A stretch of 64,000 bases of DNA from Pseudomonas benzenivorans (GTDB lineage Bacteria > Pseudomonadota > Gammaproteobacteria > Pseudomonadales > Pseudomonadaceae): contig NZ_CP137892.1 of the NCBI RefSeq assembly GCF_033547155.1, forward strand, positions 4,092,001 through 4,156,000. The letters run 5' to 3'. The translations under genes and the position numbers were made by a program. Of the stretch, positions 1-9,869 are shown piece after piece. The notes below the pieces were generated by a model. The model worked only from the letters and a program-made list of their open reading frames with translations, made no database searches and was not told the origin of the DNA. How positions within the stretch are numbered: the stretch's first letter is position 1; the number at the start of each line of letters is the position of its first letter.

Positions 1-141
1 CTGCTGCGCCAGACCGACCTCAGCGTGCTGGAGGTCGGCCTGGCCTGCGGCTTCGAGTCGTCCTCCTACTTCTCGCGCTGCTACCGCGCGCGCTTCGCCA
101 GCTGCCCCAGCCAGGATCGCCACGAGCATCCGCCGGCCTGA
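1..141 (+). CDS. AraC-family transcriptional regulator, C-terminal fragment
   Basis: Only the last 46 codons are in the window; the gene starts upstream. The frame reads through a typical second helix-turn-helix of an AraC/XylS domain (LACGFESSSYFSRCYRARF, then a conserved proline-like position) and stops with TGA at 139-141. This pattern fits the GlxA-type AraC regulators, the same class as GbdR and the carnitine regulator CdhR. Its position before a dimethylglycine operon would suit a quaternary-amine regulator, but the sensor domain is missing here, so the target cannot be assigned. Confidence 0.8.
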   Translation: MLRQTDLSVLEVGLACGFESSSYFSRCYRARFASCPSQDRHEHPPA

Positions 142-365
142 GCGCCCGCCCCGCCGGGAAAAAGGCCCCGGGCCAGCAGTCACGCGGGCTTCAGGCGACC
201 CGCCGGCGGGACCGGGGCGCGGCCTTATCCGATCACGACAGGGCATTGACGCTTTCGGCAATACCCCAGTCGTTTTTGCATCGGGTCCCCCCGCCCCCAA
301 GGAATATGCTGCCCCCAAAGCGCCAACAGCGGGTTTGGCGTCACGAACCAGAAGGGGACAGCCTG

Positions 366-1343
<978 letters not shown>

Positions 1344-1422
1344 GCCCTCCCCTACTACTTACCGCAGCCCTCTCCCCCAACGGGAGAGGGGCTAGACCAC
1401 CGAATTCCGGAGTTTGAAGATC

Positions 1423-1953
1423 ATGGCAAAACACGCCCCCGAAATGCCCATCGAAGTCGACAGCGAAACCGGCGTCTGGACCACCGACGCCCTGCCGATG
1501 CTCTACGTACCGCGGCATTTCTTCGTCAACAACCACATCGGCATCGAGGAAGTCCTCGGCGCCGAGGCCTATGCCGACATCCTCTACAAGGCCGGCTACA
1601 AGTCCGCCTGGCACTGGTGCGAGAAGGAAGCCGAATGCCATGGCCTGTCCGGCGTGGCGGTGTTCGAGCACTACATGAAGCGCCTGTCGCAGCGCGGCTG
1701 GGGCCTGTTCAAGATCCAGTCGATCGACCTCGACAAGGGCACCTGCGAGGTGCGCCTGGATCACTCCGCCTTCGTCTACGTGTACGGCAAGTGCGGCCGC
1801 AAGGTCGACTACATGTTCACCGGCTGGTTCGCCGGCGCCATGGACCAGATTCTGCAGGCCCAGGGCAGCAGCATCCGCACCCAAGCCGAGCAGGTCTACG
1901 GCGCTTCGGAAGAAGGCCACGACCACGGTCTCTTTGTCGTCAAGCCGCTCTAA
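1423..1953 (+). CDS. DUF5943 protein, V4R-like fold suspected
   Basis: A 176-residue soluble protein found between the M19 gene and dgcA in Pseudomonas (PA5397 position). The ATG at 1423 follows a CCGGAG site at 1407-1412. I recognise no enzyme motif. The C-terminal half (WFAGAMDQIL, then a Tyr near GAS, a His near the end and FVVKPL) looks like the end of a 4-vinyl-reductase (V4R) domain, where the equivalent positions are usually two cysteines. That resemblance is my reading of the pattern, not a search result. It ends 15 bases before dgcA, so it is surely co-transcribed. It may be a small-molecule sensor or an assembly factor for the demethylase. Confidence 0.85.
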   Translation: MAKHAPEMPIEVDSETGVWTTDALPMLYVPRHFFVNNHIGIEEVLGAEAYADILYKAGYKSAWHWCEKEAECHGLSGVAVFEHYMKRLSQRGWGLFKIQSIDLDKGTCEVRLDHSAFVYVYGKCGRKVDYMFTGWFAGAMDQILQAQGSSIRTQAEQVYGASEEGHDHGLFVVKPL

Positions 1954-1968
1954 GTCGAGGAACGAGTC

Positions 1969-4029
1969 ATGGCCTTCGAAGCAATGTTCCAGCCGATCCA
2001 GATCGGCAAACTGACCATCCGTAACCGCGTGCTGTCCACCGCCCACGCCGAGGTCTACGCGACCGACGGCGGCATGACCACCGAGCGTTACGTCAAGTAC
2101 TACGAAGAGAAGGCCAAGGGCGGCATCGGCCTGGCCATCTGCGGCGGCTCCTCGGTGGTGGCCATCGACAGCCCGCAGGAGTGGTGGAGCTCGGTGAACC
2201 TGTCCACCGACCGCATCATCCCGCACTTCCAGAACCTGGCCGACGCCATGCACAAGCATGGCGCCAAGATCATGATCCAGATTACCCACATGGGCCGTCG
2301 CTCGCGCTGGGACGGCTTCAACTGGCCGACCCTGATGTCGCCGTCCGGCATCCGCGAACCGGTGCACCGCGCCACCTGCAAGACCATCGAGGTCGAGGAG
2401 ATCTGGCGGGTGATCGGCAACTACGCCCAGGCCGCGCGCCGCGCGAAGGAAGGCGGCCTGGACGGCATCGAGCTGTCGGCCGTGCACCAGCACATGATCG
2501 ACCAGTTCTGGTCGCCGCGCGTCAACAAGCGTACCGACGAGTGGGGCGGCACCTTCGAGGGCCGCATGAAGTTCGGCCTGGAAGTGCTCAAGGCCGTGCG
2601 CAAGGAAGTCGGCGACGACTTCTGCGTGGGCATGCGCATCTGCGGTGACGAGTTCCACCCGGACGGCCTGTCCCACGAGGACATGAAGCAGATCGCCAAG
2701 TACTACGACGACACCGGCATGCTCGACTTCATCGGCGTGGTCGGTTCGGGTTGCGACACCCACAACACCCTGGCCAACGTCATCCCGAACATGAGCTTCC
2801 CGCCGGAGCCCTTCCTCCATCTGGCGGCCGGCATCAAGGAAGTGGTCAAGGTCCCGGTGCTGCACGCGCAGAACATCAAGGACCCGAACCAGGCCACGCG
2901 CATCCTGGAAGGCGGCTATGTCGACATGGTCGGCATGACCCGCGCGCACATCGCCGACCCGCACCTGATCGCCAAGATCAAGATGGGCCAGGTCGACCAG
3001 ATCAAGCAGTGCGTCGGCGCCAACTACTGCATCGACCGCCAGTACCAGGGTCTGGACGTGCTGTGCATCCAGAACGCCGCGACCTCCCGTGAGTACATGG
3101 GCCTGCCGCACATCATCGAGAAGACCACCGGCGTCAAGCGCAAGGTGGTGGTGGTCGGCGGTGGCCCGGCCGGCATGGAGGCGGCCCGCGTCGCCGCCGA
3201 GCGTGGTCACGACGTCACCCTGTTCGAGAAGAAGGACCAGCTCGGCGGACAGATCACCACCGCCGCCAAGGCGCCGCAGCGCGACCAGATCGCCGGCATC
3301 ACCCGCTGGTACCAGCTGGAGCTGGCCCGTCTGAACATCGACCTGCGCCTGGGCACCGGCGCCGACCCCGAGTCCATCATGGACCTGCGCCCGGATGTGG
3401 TGGTGCTGGCCAACGGCGGCCATCCGTTCCTCGAGCAGAACGAGCACTGGGGCGCCGCAGAAGGCCTGGTGGTCAGCAGCTGGGACATCCTCGACGGCAA
3501 GGTCGCCCCGGGCAAGAACGTGCTGGTGTACGACACCATCTGCGAGTTCGGCGGCATGTCGGCGGCGGACTTCCTCGCCGACAAGGGCAGCCAGGTGGAG
3601 ATCGTCACCGACGACATCAAGCCGGGCGTGGCCATGGGCGGCACCTCCTTCCCCACGGCCTACCGCAGCGTGTACCCCAAGGAAGTGATCATGACCGGCG
3701 ACATGATGCTGGAAAAGGTCTACCGCGAGGGCGACAAGCTGGTGGCGGTGCTGGAGAACGAATACACCGGCGCCAAGGAAGAGCGGGTGGTCGACCAGGT
3801 GGTGGTGGAGAACGGCGTGCGTCCGGACGAGACCCTCTACTACGCGCTGAAGGAAGGCTCGCGCAACAAGGGCCAGATCGATGTCGAGGCGCTGTTCGCG
3901 ATCAAGCCGCAGCCTTGCCTGTCGGAAGCCGGCGACGGCTACCTGCTGTTCCGCATCGGCGACTGCGTGGCCCAGCGCAACACCCACGCGGCGATCTACG
4001 ACGCCCTGCGTCTGTGCAAGGACTTCTAA
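1969..4029 (+). CDS. dgcA: Dimethylglycine demethylase subunit DgcA
   Basis: A 686-residue flavoprotein of the trimethylamine dehydrogenase / 2,4-dienoyl-CoA reductase family. With DgcB it converts dimethylglycine to sarcosine in the glycine betaine pathway. Residues 1 to about 370 form the FMN-binding TIM barrel (AMFQPIQIGKLTIRNR start). A cysteine cluster lies at 348-366, and from about 392 there is a Rossmann segment (VVVVGGGPAGMEAA). In the cluster Cys348, Cys354 and Cys366 are seen, but the family's second cysteine position is Ala351. The start has a GAGGAACGAG Shine-Dalgarno region. The gene is cytoplasmic and followed by a palindromic repeat before dgcB. Confidence 0.95.
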   Translation: MAFEAMFQPIQIGKLTIRNRVLSTAHAEVYATDGGMTTERYVKYYEEKAKGGIGLAICGGSSVVAIDSPQEWWSSVNLSTDRIIPHFQNLADAMHKHGAKIMIQITHMGRRSRWDGFNWPTLMSPSGIREPVHRATCKTIEVEEIWRVIGNYAQAARRAKEGGLDGIELSAVHQHMIDQFWSPRVNKRTDEWGGTFEGRMKFGLEVLKAVRKEVGDDFCVGMRICGDEFHPDGLSHEDMKQIAKYYDDTGMLDFIGVVGSGCDTHNTLANVIPNMSFPPEPFLHLAAGIKEVVKVPVLHAQNIKDPNQATRILEGGYVDMVGMTRAHIADPHLIAKIKMGQVDQIKQCVGANYCIDRQYQGLDVLCIQNAATSREYMGLPHIIEKTTGVKRKVVVVGGGPAGMEAARVAAERGHDVTLFEKKDQLGGQITTAAKAPQRDQIAGITRWYQLELARLNIDLRLGTGADPESIMDLRPDVVVLANGGHPFLEQNEHWGAAEGLVVSSWDILDGKVAPGKNVLVYDTICEFGGMSAADFLADKGSQVEIVTDDIKPGVAMGGTSFPTAYRSVYPKEVIMTGDMMLEKVYREGDKLVAVLENEYTGAKEERVVDQVVVENGVRPDETLYYALKEGSRNKGQIDVEALFAIKPQPCLSEAGDGYLLFRIGDCVAQRNTHAAIYDALRLCKDF

Positions 4030-4042
4030 AGCGGAAGTCGCT

Positions 4043-4142
4043 CCGTCGGGTGGGTTGGCCGCAGGCCAACCCACCACGATGCCGTCAGGCATCACCGTAA
4101 CGCCGATCGATGGGTTGCGCCGCTACGCGGCCAGCCCATCCT
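4043..4142. repeat. Two palindromic intergenic repeats between dgcA and dgcB
   Basis: The first is a perfect 11-base stem (GTGGGTTGGCC at 4050-4060 with its complement at 4064-4074) and a 3-base loop. The second is an imperfect hairpin at about 4106-4141, starting GATGGGTTGC and ending AGCCCATC. Related GGGTTG...CCCATCCTACG elements occur at 20191-20290 and 50866-50945. They resemble REP-type or similar dispersed palindromes of Pseudomonas, and may modulate dgcA versus dgcB mRNA levels. Confidence 0.75.
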
Positions 4143-4185
4143 ACGGGCTCTGCGCTGATTTCTCGGTCCCTGCTGAGGAGACCCG

Positions 4186-6150
4186 ATGATGTTGAACACC
4201 CTTCTCCCCATTCTGCTGTTCGCCGCCCTGGCGCTGGCCGTGCTCGGCGCCGCCAAGCGCTTCCTGATGTGGCGCCGCGGCAAGCCGGCCCAGGTCGACT
4301 GGATCGGCGGCCTGCTGGCCATGCCGCGCCGCTACCTGGTCGACCTGCACCACGTGGTCGAGCGCGACAAGTACATGTCCAAGACCCACGTGGCCACCGC
4401 CGGCGGCTTCGTCCTGGCCGCCGTGCTGGCGATCCTGGTGCACGGTTTCGGCCTGCACAACCGGATTCTCGGCTTCGCCCTGCTGGCCGCCACGGTGCTG
4501 ATGTTCGTCGGTGCGCTGTTCGTCGCCAAGCGTCGCAAGAATCCCCCGGCGCGCCTGTCCAAGGGCCCATGGAACCGCCTGCCGAAGAGCCTGCTGATGT
4601 TCTCGGTGAGCTTCTTCATCGCCACCCTGCCGGTGGCCGGCATCCTCCCGGCCGACTTCGGCGGCTGGGTCCTCGCCGTGATTCTCGCGGTCGGCGTGGC
4701 CTGGGGCGTGTCCGAGCTGTTCTTCGGCATGACCTGGGGCGGGCCGATGAAGCACGCATTCGCCGGCGCCCTGCACCTGGCCTGGCACCGCCGCGCCGAG
4801 CGCTTCGGCGGCGGCCGTTCGAGCGGCCTCAAGGCGCTGAACCTGGACGACGTGTCCGCGCCTCTGGGCGTGGAGAAACCCACCGACTTCACCTGGAACC
4901 AGCTGCTCGGTTTCGACGCCTGCGTGCAGTGCGGCAAGTGCGAGGCCATGTGCCCGGCCTTCGCCGCCGGCCAGCCGCTGAACCCGAAGAAGCTGATCCA
5001 GGACATGGTCATCGGCCTGGCCGGCGGCAACGACGCCAAGTTCGCCGGCAGCCCCTACCCGGGCATCCCGCTGGGTGAGCACGGCGGCGGTCCGCACCAG
5101 CCGATCGTGGTCCAGGGCGGCAAGGGCCTGGTGGAGGCCGACACCCTGTGGTCCTGCACCACCTGCCGGGCCTGCGTCGAGGAGTGCCCGATGATGATCG
5201 AGCACGTCGACGCCATCGTCGACATGCGCCGCCACCTGACCCTGGAGAAGGGCGCGACCCCGAACAAGGGCGCCGAGGTGCTGGACAACCTGATCGCCAC
5301 CGACAACCCCGGCGGCTTCGCCCCGGGCGGCCGCCTGAACTGGGCGGCGGACCTCAACCTGGCACTGATGAGCGAGAAGAAGGAAGCCGAGGTGCTGTTC
5401 TGGGTCGGTGATGGCGCCTTCGACATGCGCAACCAGCGCACTCTGCGCGCCTTCGTCAAGGTGCTCAAGGCCGCCGACGTCGACTTCGCCGTGCTCGGCC
5501 TGGAAGAGCGCGACAGCGGCGACGTGGCCCGCCGCCTGGGCGACGAGGCGACCTTCCAGACCCTGGCCAAGCGCAACATCGCCACCATGAGCCAGTACCG
5601 CTTCAAGAAGATCGTCACCTGCGACCCACACAGCTTCCACGTGTTGAAGAACGAGTACGGCGCCCTCGGCGGCCATTACGAAGTCCTGCACCACAGCACC
5701 TACATGGAAGAGCTGATCAGCGGGCAGAAACTCAGCCTCGGCCAGCACAAGGGCGGCAGCGTCACCTACCACGACCCCTGCTACCTGGGCCGCTACAACG
5801 GCGAGTACGAGGCGCCGCGCAGCGTACTCAAGGCCATCGGCATCGAGGTCAAGGAAATGGAACGCTCCGGCTTCCGCTCGCGTTGCTGCGGCGGCGGCGG
5901 CGGCGCGCCGATCACCGACATCCCCGGCAAGCAGCGGATTCCCGACATGCGCATGGTCGACATCAAGGAAACCGGCGCCGAACTGGTCGCCGTGGGCTGC
6001 CCGCAGTGCACCGCGATGCTCGAAGGCGTGGTCGCGCCGCGCCCGGAGATCAAGGACATCGCCGAACTGGTCGCCGACGTGCTGCTGGAGGCCCCCGCCC
6101 CGGCGAAGAAGCCGGCGCCCACCAAGCCTGAAGCCCTGGAGGTGCACTGA
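4186..6150 (+). CDS. dgcB: Dimethylglycine demethylase subunit DgcB (Fe-S membrane protein)
   Basis: A 654-residue protein. Residues 1 to about 185 contain several hydrophobic membrane segments, the first close to the N-terminus. Two classical 4Fe-4S motifs follow: Cys246/249/252/256 (CVQCGKCEAMCP) and Cys324/327/330/334 (CTTCRACVEECP). The C-terminal half has the CCG-type cysteine pairs of heterodisulfide-reductase-like subunits (HDPCYLG, SRCCGGGGG, VGCPQC). It probably passes electrons between DgcA and the Etf or the quinone pool. ATG at 4186 or 4189 is possible behind GAGGAGACCCG. Its stop codon overlaps the etfA start by one base, indicating coupled translation. Confidence 0.93.
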   Translation: MMLNTLLPILLFAALALAVLGAAKRFLMWRRGKPAQVDWIGGLLAMPRRYLVDLHHVVERDKYMSKTHVATAGGFVLAAVLAILVHGFGLHNRILGFALLAATVLMFVGALFVAKRRKNPPARLSKGPWNRLPKSLLMFSVSFFIATLPVAGILPADFGGWVLAVILAVGVAWGVSELFFGMTWGGPMKHAFAGALHLAWHRRAERFGGGRSSGLKALNLDDVSAPLGVEKPTDFTWNQLLGFDACVQCGKCEAMCPAFAAGQPLNPKKLIQDMVIGLAGGNDAKFAGSPYPGIPLGEHGGGPHQPIVVQGGKGLVEADTLWSCTTCRACVEECPMMIEHVDAIVDMRRHLTLEKGATPNKGAEVLDNLIATDNPGGFAPGGRLNWAADLNLALMSEKKEAEVLFWVGDGAFDMRNQRTLRAFVKVLKAADVDFAVLGLEERDSGDVARRLGDEATFQTLAKRNIATMSQYRFKKIVTCDPHSFHVLKNEYGALGGHYEVLHHSTYMEELISGQKLSLGQHKGGSVTYHDPCYLGRYNGEYEAPRSVLKAIGIEVKEMERSGFRSRCCGGGGGAPITDIPGKQRIPDMRMVDIKETGAELVAVGCPQCTAMLEGVVAPRPEIKDIAELVADVLLEAPAPAKKPAPTKPEALEVH

Positions 6151-7373
6151 TGAGCGACATTATCCGCCGCGATCCCCGCGCCGAATGGATCGCCCGCAAC
6201 CGCCTGCACCCGCTGCACGCGGCCATGCAGGTGGCGCAGACCAGCTGGATGGGACCCAACGGCGTCATCCGCAAAAATCCGCATGCCATTGGCTTTATCG
6301 GCCCCAACGGCATCAAGCGCATCGACCGCTCCGGCGCCCAGCAGGGCGGCGGCCAGAAGCGCACGGCGGCCGCGGCCGCCGTGCAGCTGCCGTTGCACCT
6401 GGTCGAGCAGCCGGCGTTCTACATCGCCGTGGTCCCGGACATGGTCGGCGGCCGCCTGTCGGCCCACGACAAGGACCTGCTCGGCCTGGCCCACAAGCTG
6501 GCCGCCGACGGCGGTGCGGTGCTGGCCGTGGTGTTCGGCGAGCATAAGGAGAGCGCCTTCGACACCGCCGGCGTCGACCGCCTGCTGCAGATCGACGGCG
6601 AGGCCTTCGACGGCTACGCCCCGGAACAGCGCGTGCTGGCCCTCAGCGCCGTGGAAAGCCAGCTGGCGCCGCGCCACTGGCTGCTGCCCGACAGCCGCAC
6701 CGGTGGCGGCGAGCTGGGTCGGCGCCTGGCCGCCAAGCTCGGCGAGCGTCCGGCCACGCGGGTCTGGCAGGTTGCCGACGGCCAGTGCATCGGCCGCGCC
6801 GGTGCCGGCCAGCAGGACCTGGCCCGCAAGGCCCCGCGGCTGATCCTGGCCGCCGCCGAATGTGCCGAGCCGGTCGGCGACACCCGCCACGAGGTGCGCC
6901 CGCTGGCGCTGGAAAGCCAGATCGCCCACAGCCTGCCGCGCATCGAGGACCTCGGCGCGGTGGCCGTGGACCCGGCCCTGATCCCCATGGCCGAGGCCGA
7001 GTTCATCCTCTCCGGCGGCAACGGGGTCAAGGACTGGCAGCAGTTCCACCAGGCCGCCCAGATCCTCGGCGCCACCGAGGGCGCCTCGCGGGTGGCGGTG
7101 GACGACGGCTTCATGCCGCGCGACCGCCAGGTCGGCGCCACCGGCACCTGGGTCACCGCACGGGTCTACCTGGCGGTCGGCATCTCCGGCGCCATCCAGC
7201 ACCTGCAGGGCATCGGCGCCTGCGACAAGGTGGTGGCGGTGAACATGGACCCGGGCTGCGACATGATCAAGCGTGCCGACCTGTCGGTGATCGGCGACTC
7301 GGCGCAGATTCTCCAGGCACTGATGGACAAGGTCAGCGCCTATCGCCAGGGAGGTGCCCGTGATGCGGCCTGA
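6150..7373 (+). CDS. etfA: Electron transfer flavoprotein alpha subunit, dedicated to Dgc
   Basis: A 407-residue Etf alpha protein, longer than the roughly 310 residues of housekeeping EtfA because of an N-terminal extension of about 90 residues. The C-terminal FAD-binding domain is clear (GATGTWVTARVYLAVGISG, then AIQHLQGI and VAVNMDPG). The ATG overlaps the dgcB stop (ATGA). Location and extension match the Etf pair of the Pseudomonas dgc operon, so it most likely accepts electrons from DgcAB. The symbol describes the family; the genome should also carry a general etfBA. Confidence 0.9.
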   Translation: MSDIIRRDPRAEWIARNRLHPLHAAMQVAQTSWMGPNGVIRKNPHAIGFIGPNGIKRIDRSGAQQGGGQKRTAAAAAVQLPLHLVEQPAFYIAVVPDMVGGRLSAHDKDLLGLAHKLAADGGAVLAVVFGEHKESAFDTAGVDRLLQIDGEAFDGYAPEQRVLALSAVESQLAPRHWLLPDSRTGGGELGRRLAAKLGERPATRVWQVADGQCIGRAGAGQQDLARKAPRLILAAAECAEPVGDTRHEVRPLALESQIAHSLPRIEDLGAVAVDPALIPMAEAEFILSGGNGVKDWQQFHQAAQILGATEGASRVAVDDGFMPRDRQVGATGTWVTARVYLAVGISGAIQHLQGIGACDKVVAVNMDPGCDMIKRADLSVIGDSAQILQALMDKVSAYRQGGARDAA

Positions 7374-7383
7374 TGCTCTCGGC

Positions 7384-7434
7384 GCCCGGATCGCTTCCGG
7401 GCCGTTCGCAACTTTTTCCCGGATGCATTCCGGG
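7384..7434. repeat. Two short palindromes between etfA and etfB
   Basis: Stem-loops lie at 7384-7402 (GCCCGGA ... TCCGGGC, 5-base loop) and 7418-7434 (CCCGGA ... TCCGGG). The second is followed by CTACGG, the common form of a dispersed Pseudomonas hairpin. They separate two subunits that must be made together, so they may act on mRNA stability. Confidence 0.7.
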
Positions 7435-7447
7435 CTACGGGTGAGCC

Positions 7448-8221
7448 ATGACTGACTTGAACATCATCACCCTGGTCTCGGTCGGCGCCCACCCGACCTC
7501 CGGCCGCGCCCGGCGCGCCGAACAGGATTCGCGCGCCGTCGAACTGGGCCTGCGCCTGGCCGGCGACAAGCTGCAGGTGCTGCACGCCGGCGATCCCCAG
7601 GAAGAGGCCCTGCGCGCCTACCTGGGCATGGGCCTGGCGGAGATGGCGGTACTCGAGCAACCCAAGCAGGCCGACGCCCTGCCGGCACTGACCCGCTACC
7701 TGCAGGAGGCCGGCGCCCAGCTGGTGCTGACCGGCAGCCAGGCGGAAACCGGCGAAGGTTCGGGCATGCTGCCCTTCCTCCTGGCCGAGCGCCTGGGCTG
7801 GCCCTTGGTGGTCGGCCTGGCCGAGGTGGAGAAGGTGGAGAACGGCGTGGCCCAGGTGCTGCAGGCCCTGCCCCGCGGCCAGCGCCGCCGCCTGCGGGTA
7901 CGCCTGCCGTTCCTCGCCAGCGTCGACAATGCCGCGCCGACTGCTCGCCAGAGTGCCTTCGGCCCGGCTCGCCGCGGCCAACTGCGTGCCGAAGACGTGG
8001 CCGTGGTCGAGGATAAGCTGCTGGCCGAGGCCCAGCTGCAACCGGCCCGTCCGCGCCCCAAGCGCCTCAAGGTGATCAAGGCCAAGACCGGTGCCGAGCG
8101 GATGAAGGCGGCCACCGCCAAGGCCTCCGGCGGCGGCGGTCAGGTGCTCAAAGATGTCTCGCCACAGGAAGGCGCCGAGGCTATCTTCAAGCTACTGATC
8201 GAAGAGGGTGTGCTGCGCTAG
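7448..8221 (+). CDS. etfB: Electron transfer flavoprotein beta subunit, dedicated to Dgc
   Basis: A 257-residue Etf beta-like protein: an adenine-nucleotide alpha hydrolase fold with the conserved stretch GSQAETGEGSGMLPFLLAERLGWP, split here across residues 97 to 120. It pairs with the long EtfA just upstream. The C-terminal tail, rich in Lys and Pro (RPRPKRLKVIKAKTGAERMK), is typical of Etf beta and may wrap the alpha subunit. The start ATG is preceded by GGGTGAGCC. It is part of the dgc operon, separated from etfA by 74 bases holding two palindromes. Confidence 0.88.
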   Translation: MTDLNIITLVSVGAHPTSGRARRAEQDSRAVELGLRLAGDKLQVLHAGDPQEEALRAYLGMGLAEMAVLEQPKQADALPALTRYLQEAGAQLVLTGSQAETGEGSGMLPFLLAERLGWPLVVGLAEVEKVENGVAQVLQALPRGQRRRLRVRLPFLASVDNAAPTARQSAFGPARRGQLRAEDVAVVEDKLLAEAQLQPARPRPKRLKVIKAKTGAERMKAATAKASGGGGQVLKDVSPQEGAEAIFKLLIEEGVLR

Positions 8222-8298
8222 TCTCAGCCACCGATGCGCAGGGGGCCATGCCGCGGCACGGCCCGTCCTGCGTCGCCAATTGAGGGAGAAACCGGACC

Positions 8299-8547
8299 AT
8301 GATGCACGCCGACCTGATCGACCAAGAGGACTTCCGCGACCGCCTGGTGGCACTGGGCCTGTCCATTCCCCCCGGCGTCAGCGCCGAGCAGGCCTGCGAA
8401 TACGCGGTGCAGGGCCTCAGCCCGGATCGCGCCCAGGCCCTGCGCCGACTGGTCGAGGAGCTGCTGGGCGGCAACGCCACCCTGCTGCCGACCGTGCGCG
8501 AGGCGATTTCCCGGCACCTGTTGCCGGCCCTGGCGCCGCGCGGATAG
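8299..8547 (+). CDS. Small conserved protein at the end of the dgc-etf operon
   Basis: An 82-residue (or 81, since two ATGs lie in tandem) soluble, acidic and helical protein with no recognisable domain, signal peptide or cysteine motif. A GAGGGAGAA site lies upstream, so translation is likely. It is the last gene before a strong bidirectional terminator, so it belongs to the dgc transcript. Similar small proteins follow etfB in Pseudomonas. Function unknown. Confidence 0.7.
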   Translation: MMHADLIDQEDFRDRLVALGLSIPPGVSAEQACEYAVQGLSPDRAQALRRLVEELLGGNATLLPTVREAISRHLLPALAPRG

Positions 8548-8556
8548 GCTTTTAAC

Positions 8557-8597
8557 GGCAATGAAAAGGGGCGCTATAAGCGCCCCTTTTCATTGCC
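8557..8597. terminator. Bidirectional terminator between the dgc operon and gbdR
   Basis: A perfect 18-base stem (8557-8574 with 8580-8597) around the loop TATAA, with A-rich and T-rich tracts inside the stem (GAAAAGGGG / CCCCTTTTC). It lies between convergent genes, so it can stop both the dgc operon and gbdR. Confidence 0.9.
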
Positions 8598-8600
8598 CGG

Positions 8601-9728
8601 TCACTGCTGGCGATGTGGATAGAGCTTGACGCTGGCGAAGGTCGACTCGCCCTGGGCGCGGCTCAACGCGGTCATCGCCGTGGACGTGGAGGTGGACGGC
8701 CGCAGCAGGTCTTCCGGCATCGGCACCAGGCCCACCACGCTGGTGGAGGTCTGCCCCGCGCGCTCATCGCGCGGCGGAATGCCGAAGTACTCGCGGTAGC
8801 ACTTGGAGAAGTGCGGGGTGGAGACGAAGCCGCACACCGAGGCCACCTCGATGATCGACATCGAGGTCTGCTTGAGCAGCTGGCGCGCGCGGATCAGGCG
8901 CAATTTGAGGTAGTAGCGCGACGGCGAGCAGTGCAGGTACTTCTGGAACAGGCGCTCGAGCTGGCGGCGCGATACGTCGACGTAACAGGCCAGCTCGTCG
9001 AGGTCGATCGGCTCCTCCAGATTGGCCTCCATCAGCGCGACGATTTCCTGCAACTTCGGCTGGTTGGTGCCGAGCATGTGCTTGAGCGGCACGCGCTGAT
9101 GATCCTGCTCGTTGCGGATACGCTCGTAGATGAACATCTCGGAGATCGCCGCCGCCAACTCGCGACCATGCTCGCGGCCGATCAGGTGCAACATCATGTC
9201 CATCGGCGCGGTGCCGCCGGAGGAGGTGTAGCGGCTGCGGTCGATGGAGAACAGGCGGGTGGTGATGGCCGCCCGGGGGAAGGCCTCCTGCATCGCCGCG
9301 AGGAATTCCCAGTGCACGCTGCAGTCGAAGCCGTCGAGCAGGCCGGCCTTGGCCAGCGCCCAGCTGCCGGTGCACACGCCGCCCAGCTGACGGCCATGGC
9401 GGGCCTGGACCTGCAGCCAGTGCAGGTGCTCGCGCGTGACGCTGTGCTGGATGTCGACGCCGCCGCAGACGATCACCGTATCCAGGGCCGGCGCATTGTC
9501 CAGGCCGGCATCGGGGGTGATCTGCAGGCCATCGCTGGCGCTCACCGGCAGGCCGCTCTGGGTCAGGGTGTACCAACGATACAGCTCATTGCCGGAGAGC
9601 TGGTTGGCCATGCGCAGAGGTTCCACGGCCGAAGCCAGGGAAATCAGGGTGAAGTTGTCCAGCAACAAGAAGCCAATGGACTGCGGAACACGGTTCTGGG
9701 GCTGGGCCCCTGGAGTGGACTGCGACAT
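8601..9728 (-). CDS. gbdR: Glycine betaine/dimethylglycine-responsive regulator GbdR
   Basis: A 375-residue regulator with an N-terminal DJ-1/PfpI-like sensor domain (SIGFLLLDNFTLISLASAVE start; VCTGSWALAKAGLLDGF near residue 110-130) and a C-terminal AraC/XylS DNA-binding domain. GbdR activates the dgc, gbc, sdaB and cbc genes in Pseudomonas when betaine or dimethylglycine is present. I take the ATG at 9728 (MSQSTPGAQ) because GAGGG lies 8-9 bases before it; an in-frame start 24 bases upstream has no such site. It stands between the dgc operon and sdaB, its expected targets. Confidence 0.93.
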   Translation of the reverse strand: MSQSTPGAQPQNRVPQSIGFLLLDNFTLISLASAVEPLRMANQLSGNELYRWYTLTQSGLPVSASDGLQITPDAGLDNAPALDTVIVCGGVDIQHSVTREHLHWLQVQARHGRQLGGVCTGSWALAKAGLLDGFDCSVHWEFLAAMQEAFPRAAITTRLFSIDRSRYTSSGGTAPMDMMLHLIGREHGRELAAAISEMFIYERIRNEQDHQRVPLKHMLGTNQPKLQEIVALMEANLEEPIDLDELACYVDVSRRQLERLFQKYLHCSPSRYYLKLRLIRARQLLKQTSMSIIEVASVCGFVSTPHFSKCYREYFGIPPRDERAGQTSTSVVGLVPMPEDLLRPSTSTSTAMTALSRAQGESTFASVKLYPHRQQ

Positions 9729-9818
9729 CAGTGAAACCCTCACGCTAAGCACGTAGTGGAGCCTTCGTGGCGAGGCTCTTCATCTTGTTCTTCCGGAAGT
9801 TAAGACAACCCCGGACCG

Positions 9819-9869
9819 GTTTGCATCACGAAGCAAACGCCGTGCCTAATCTAAATTGGCTGTCCAATT
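9819..9869 (-). promoter_or_regulatory. Inverted repeats in the gbdR upstream region
   Basis: Two inverted repeats lie 90-140 bases upstream of the gbdR start: GTTTGC(8)GCAAAC at 9819-9838 and AATTGG CTGT CCAATT at 9854-9869. A further ATTGG half-site is at about 9893. The stretch is AT-rich against its surroundings, as expected for a promoter and operator region. Which protein binds is unknown; autoregulation by GbdR is one option. Confidence 0.45.
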
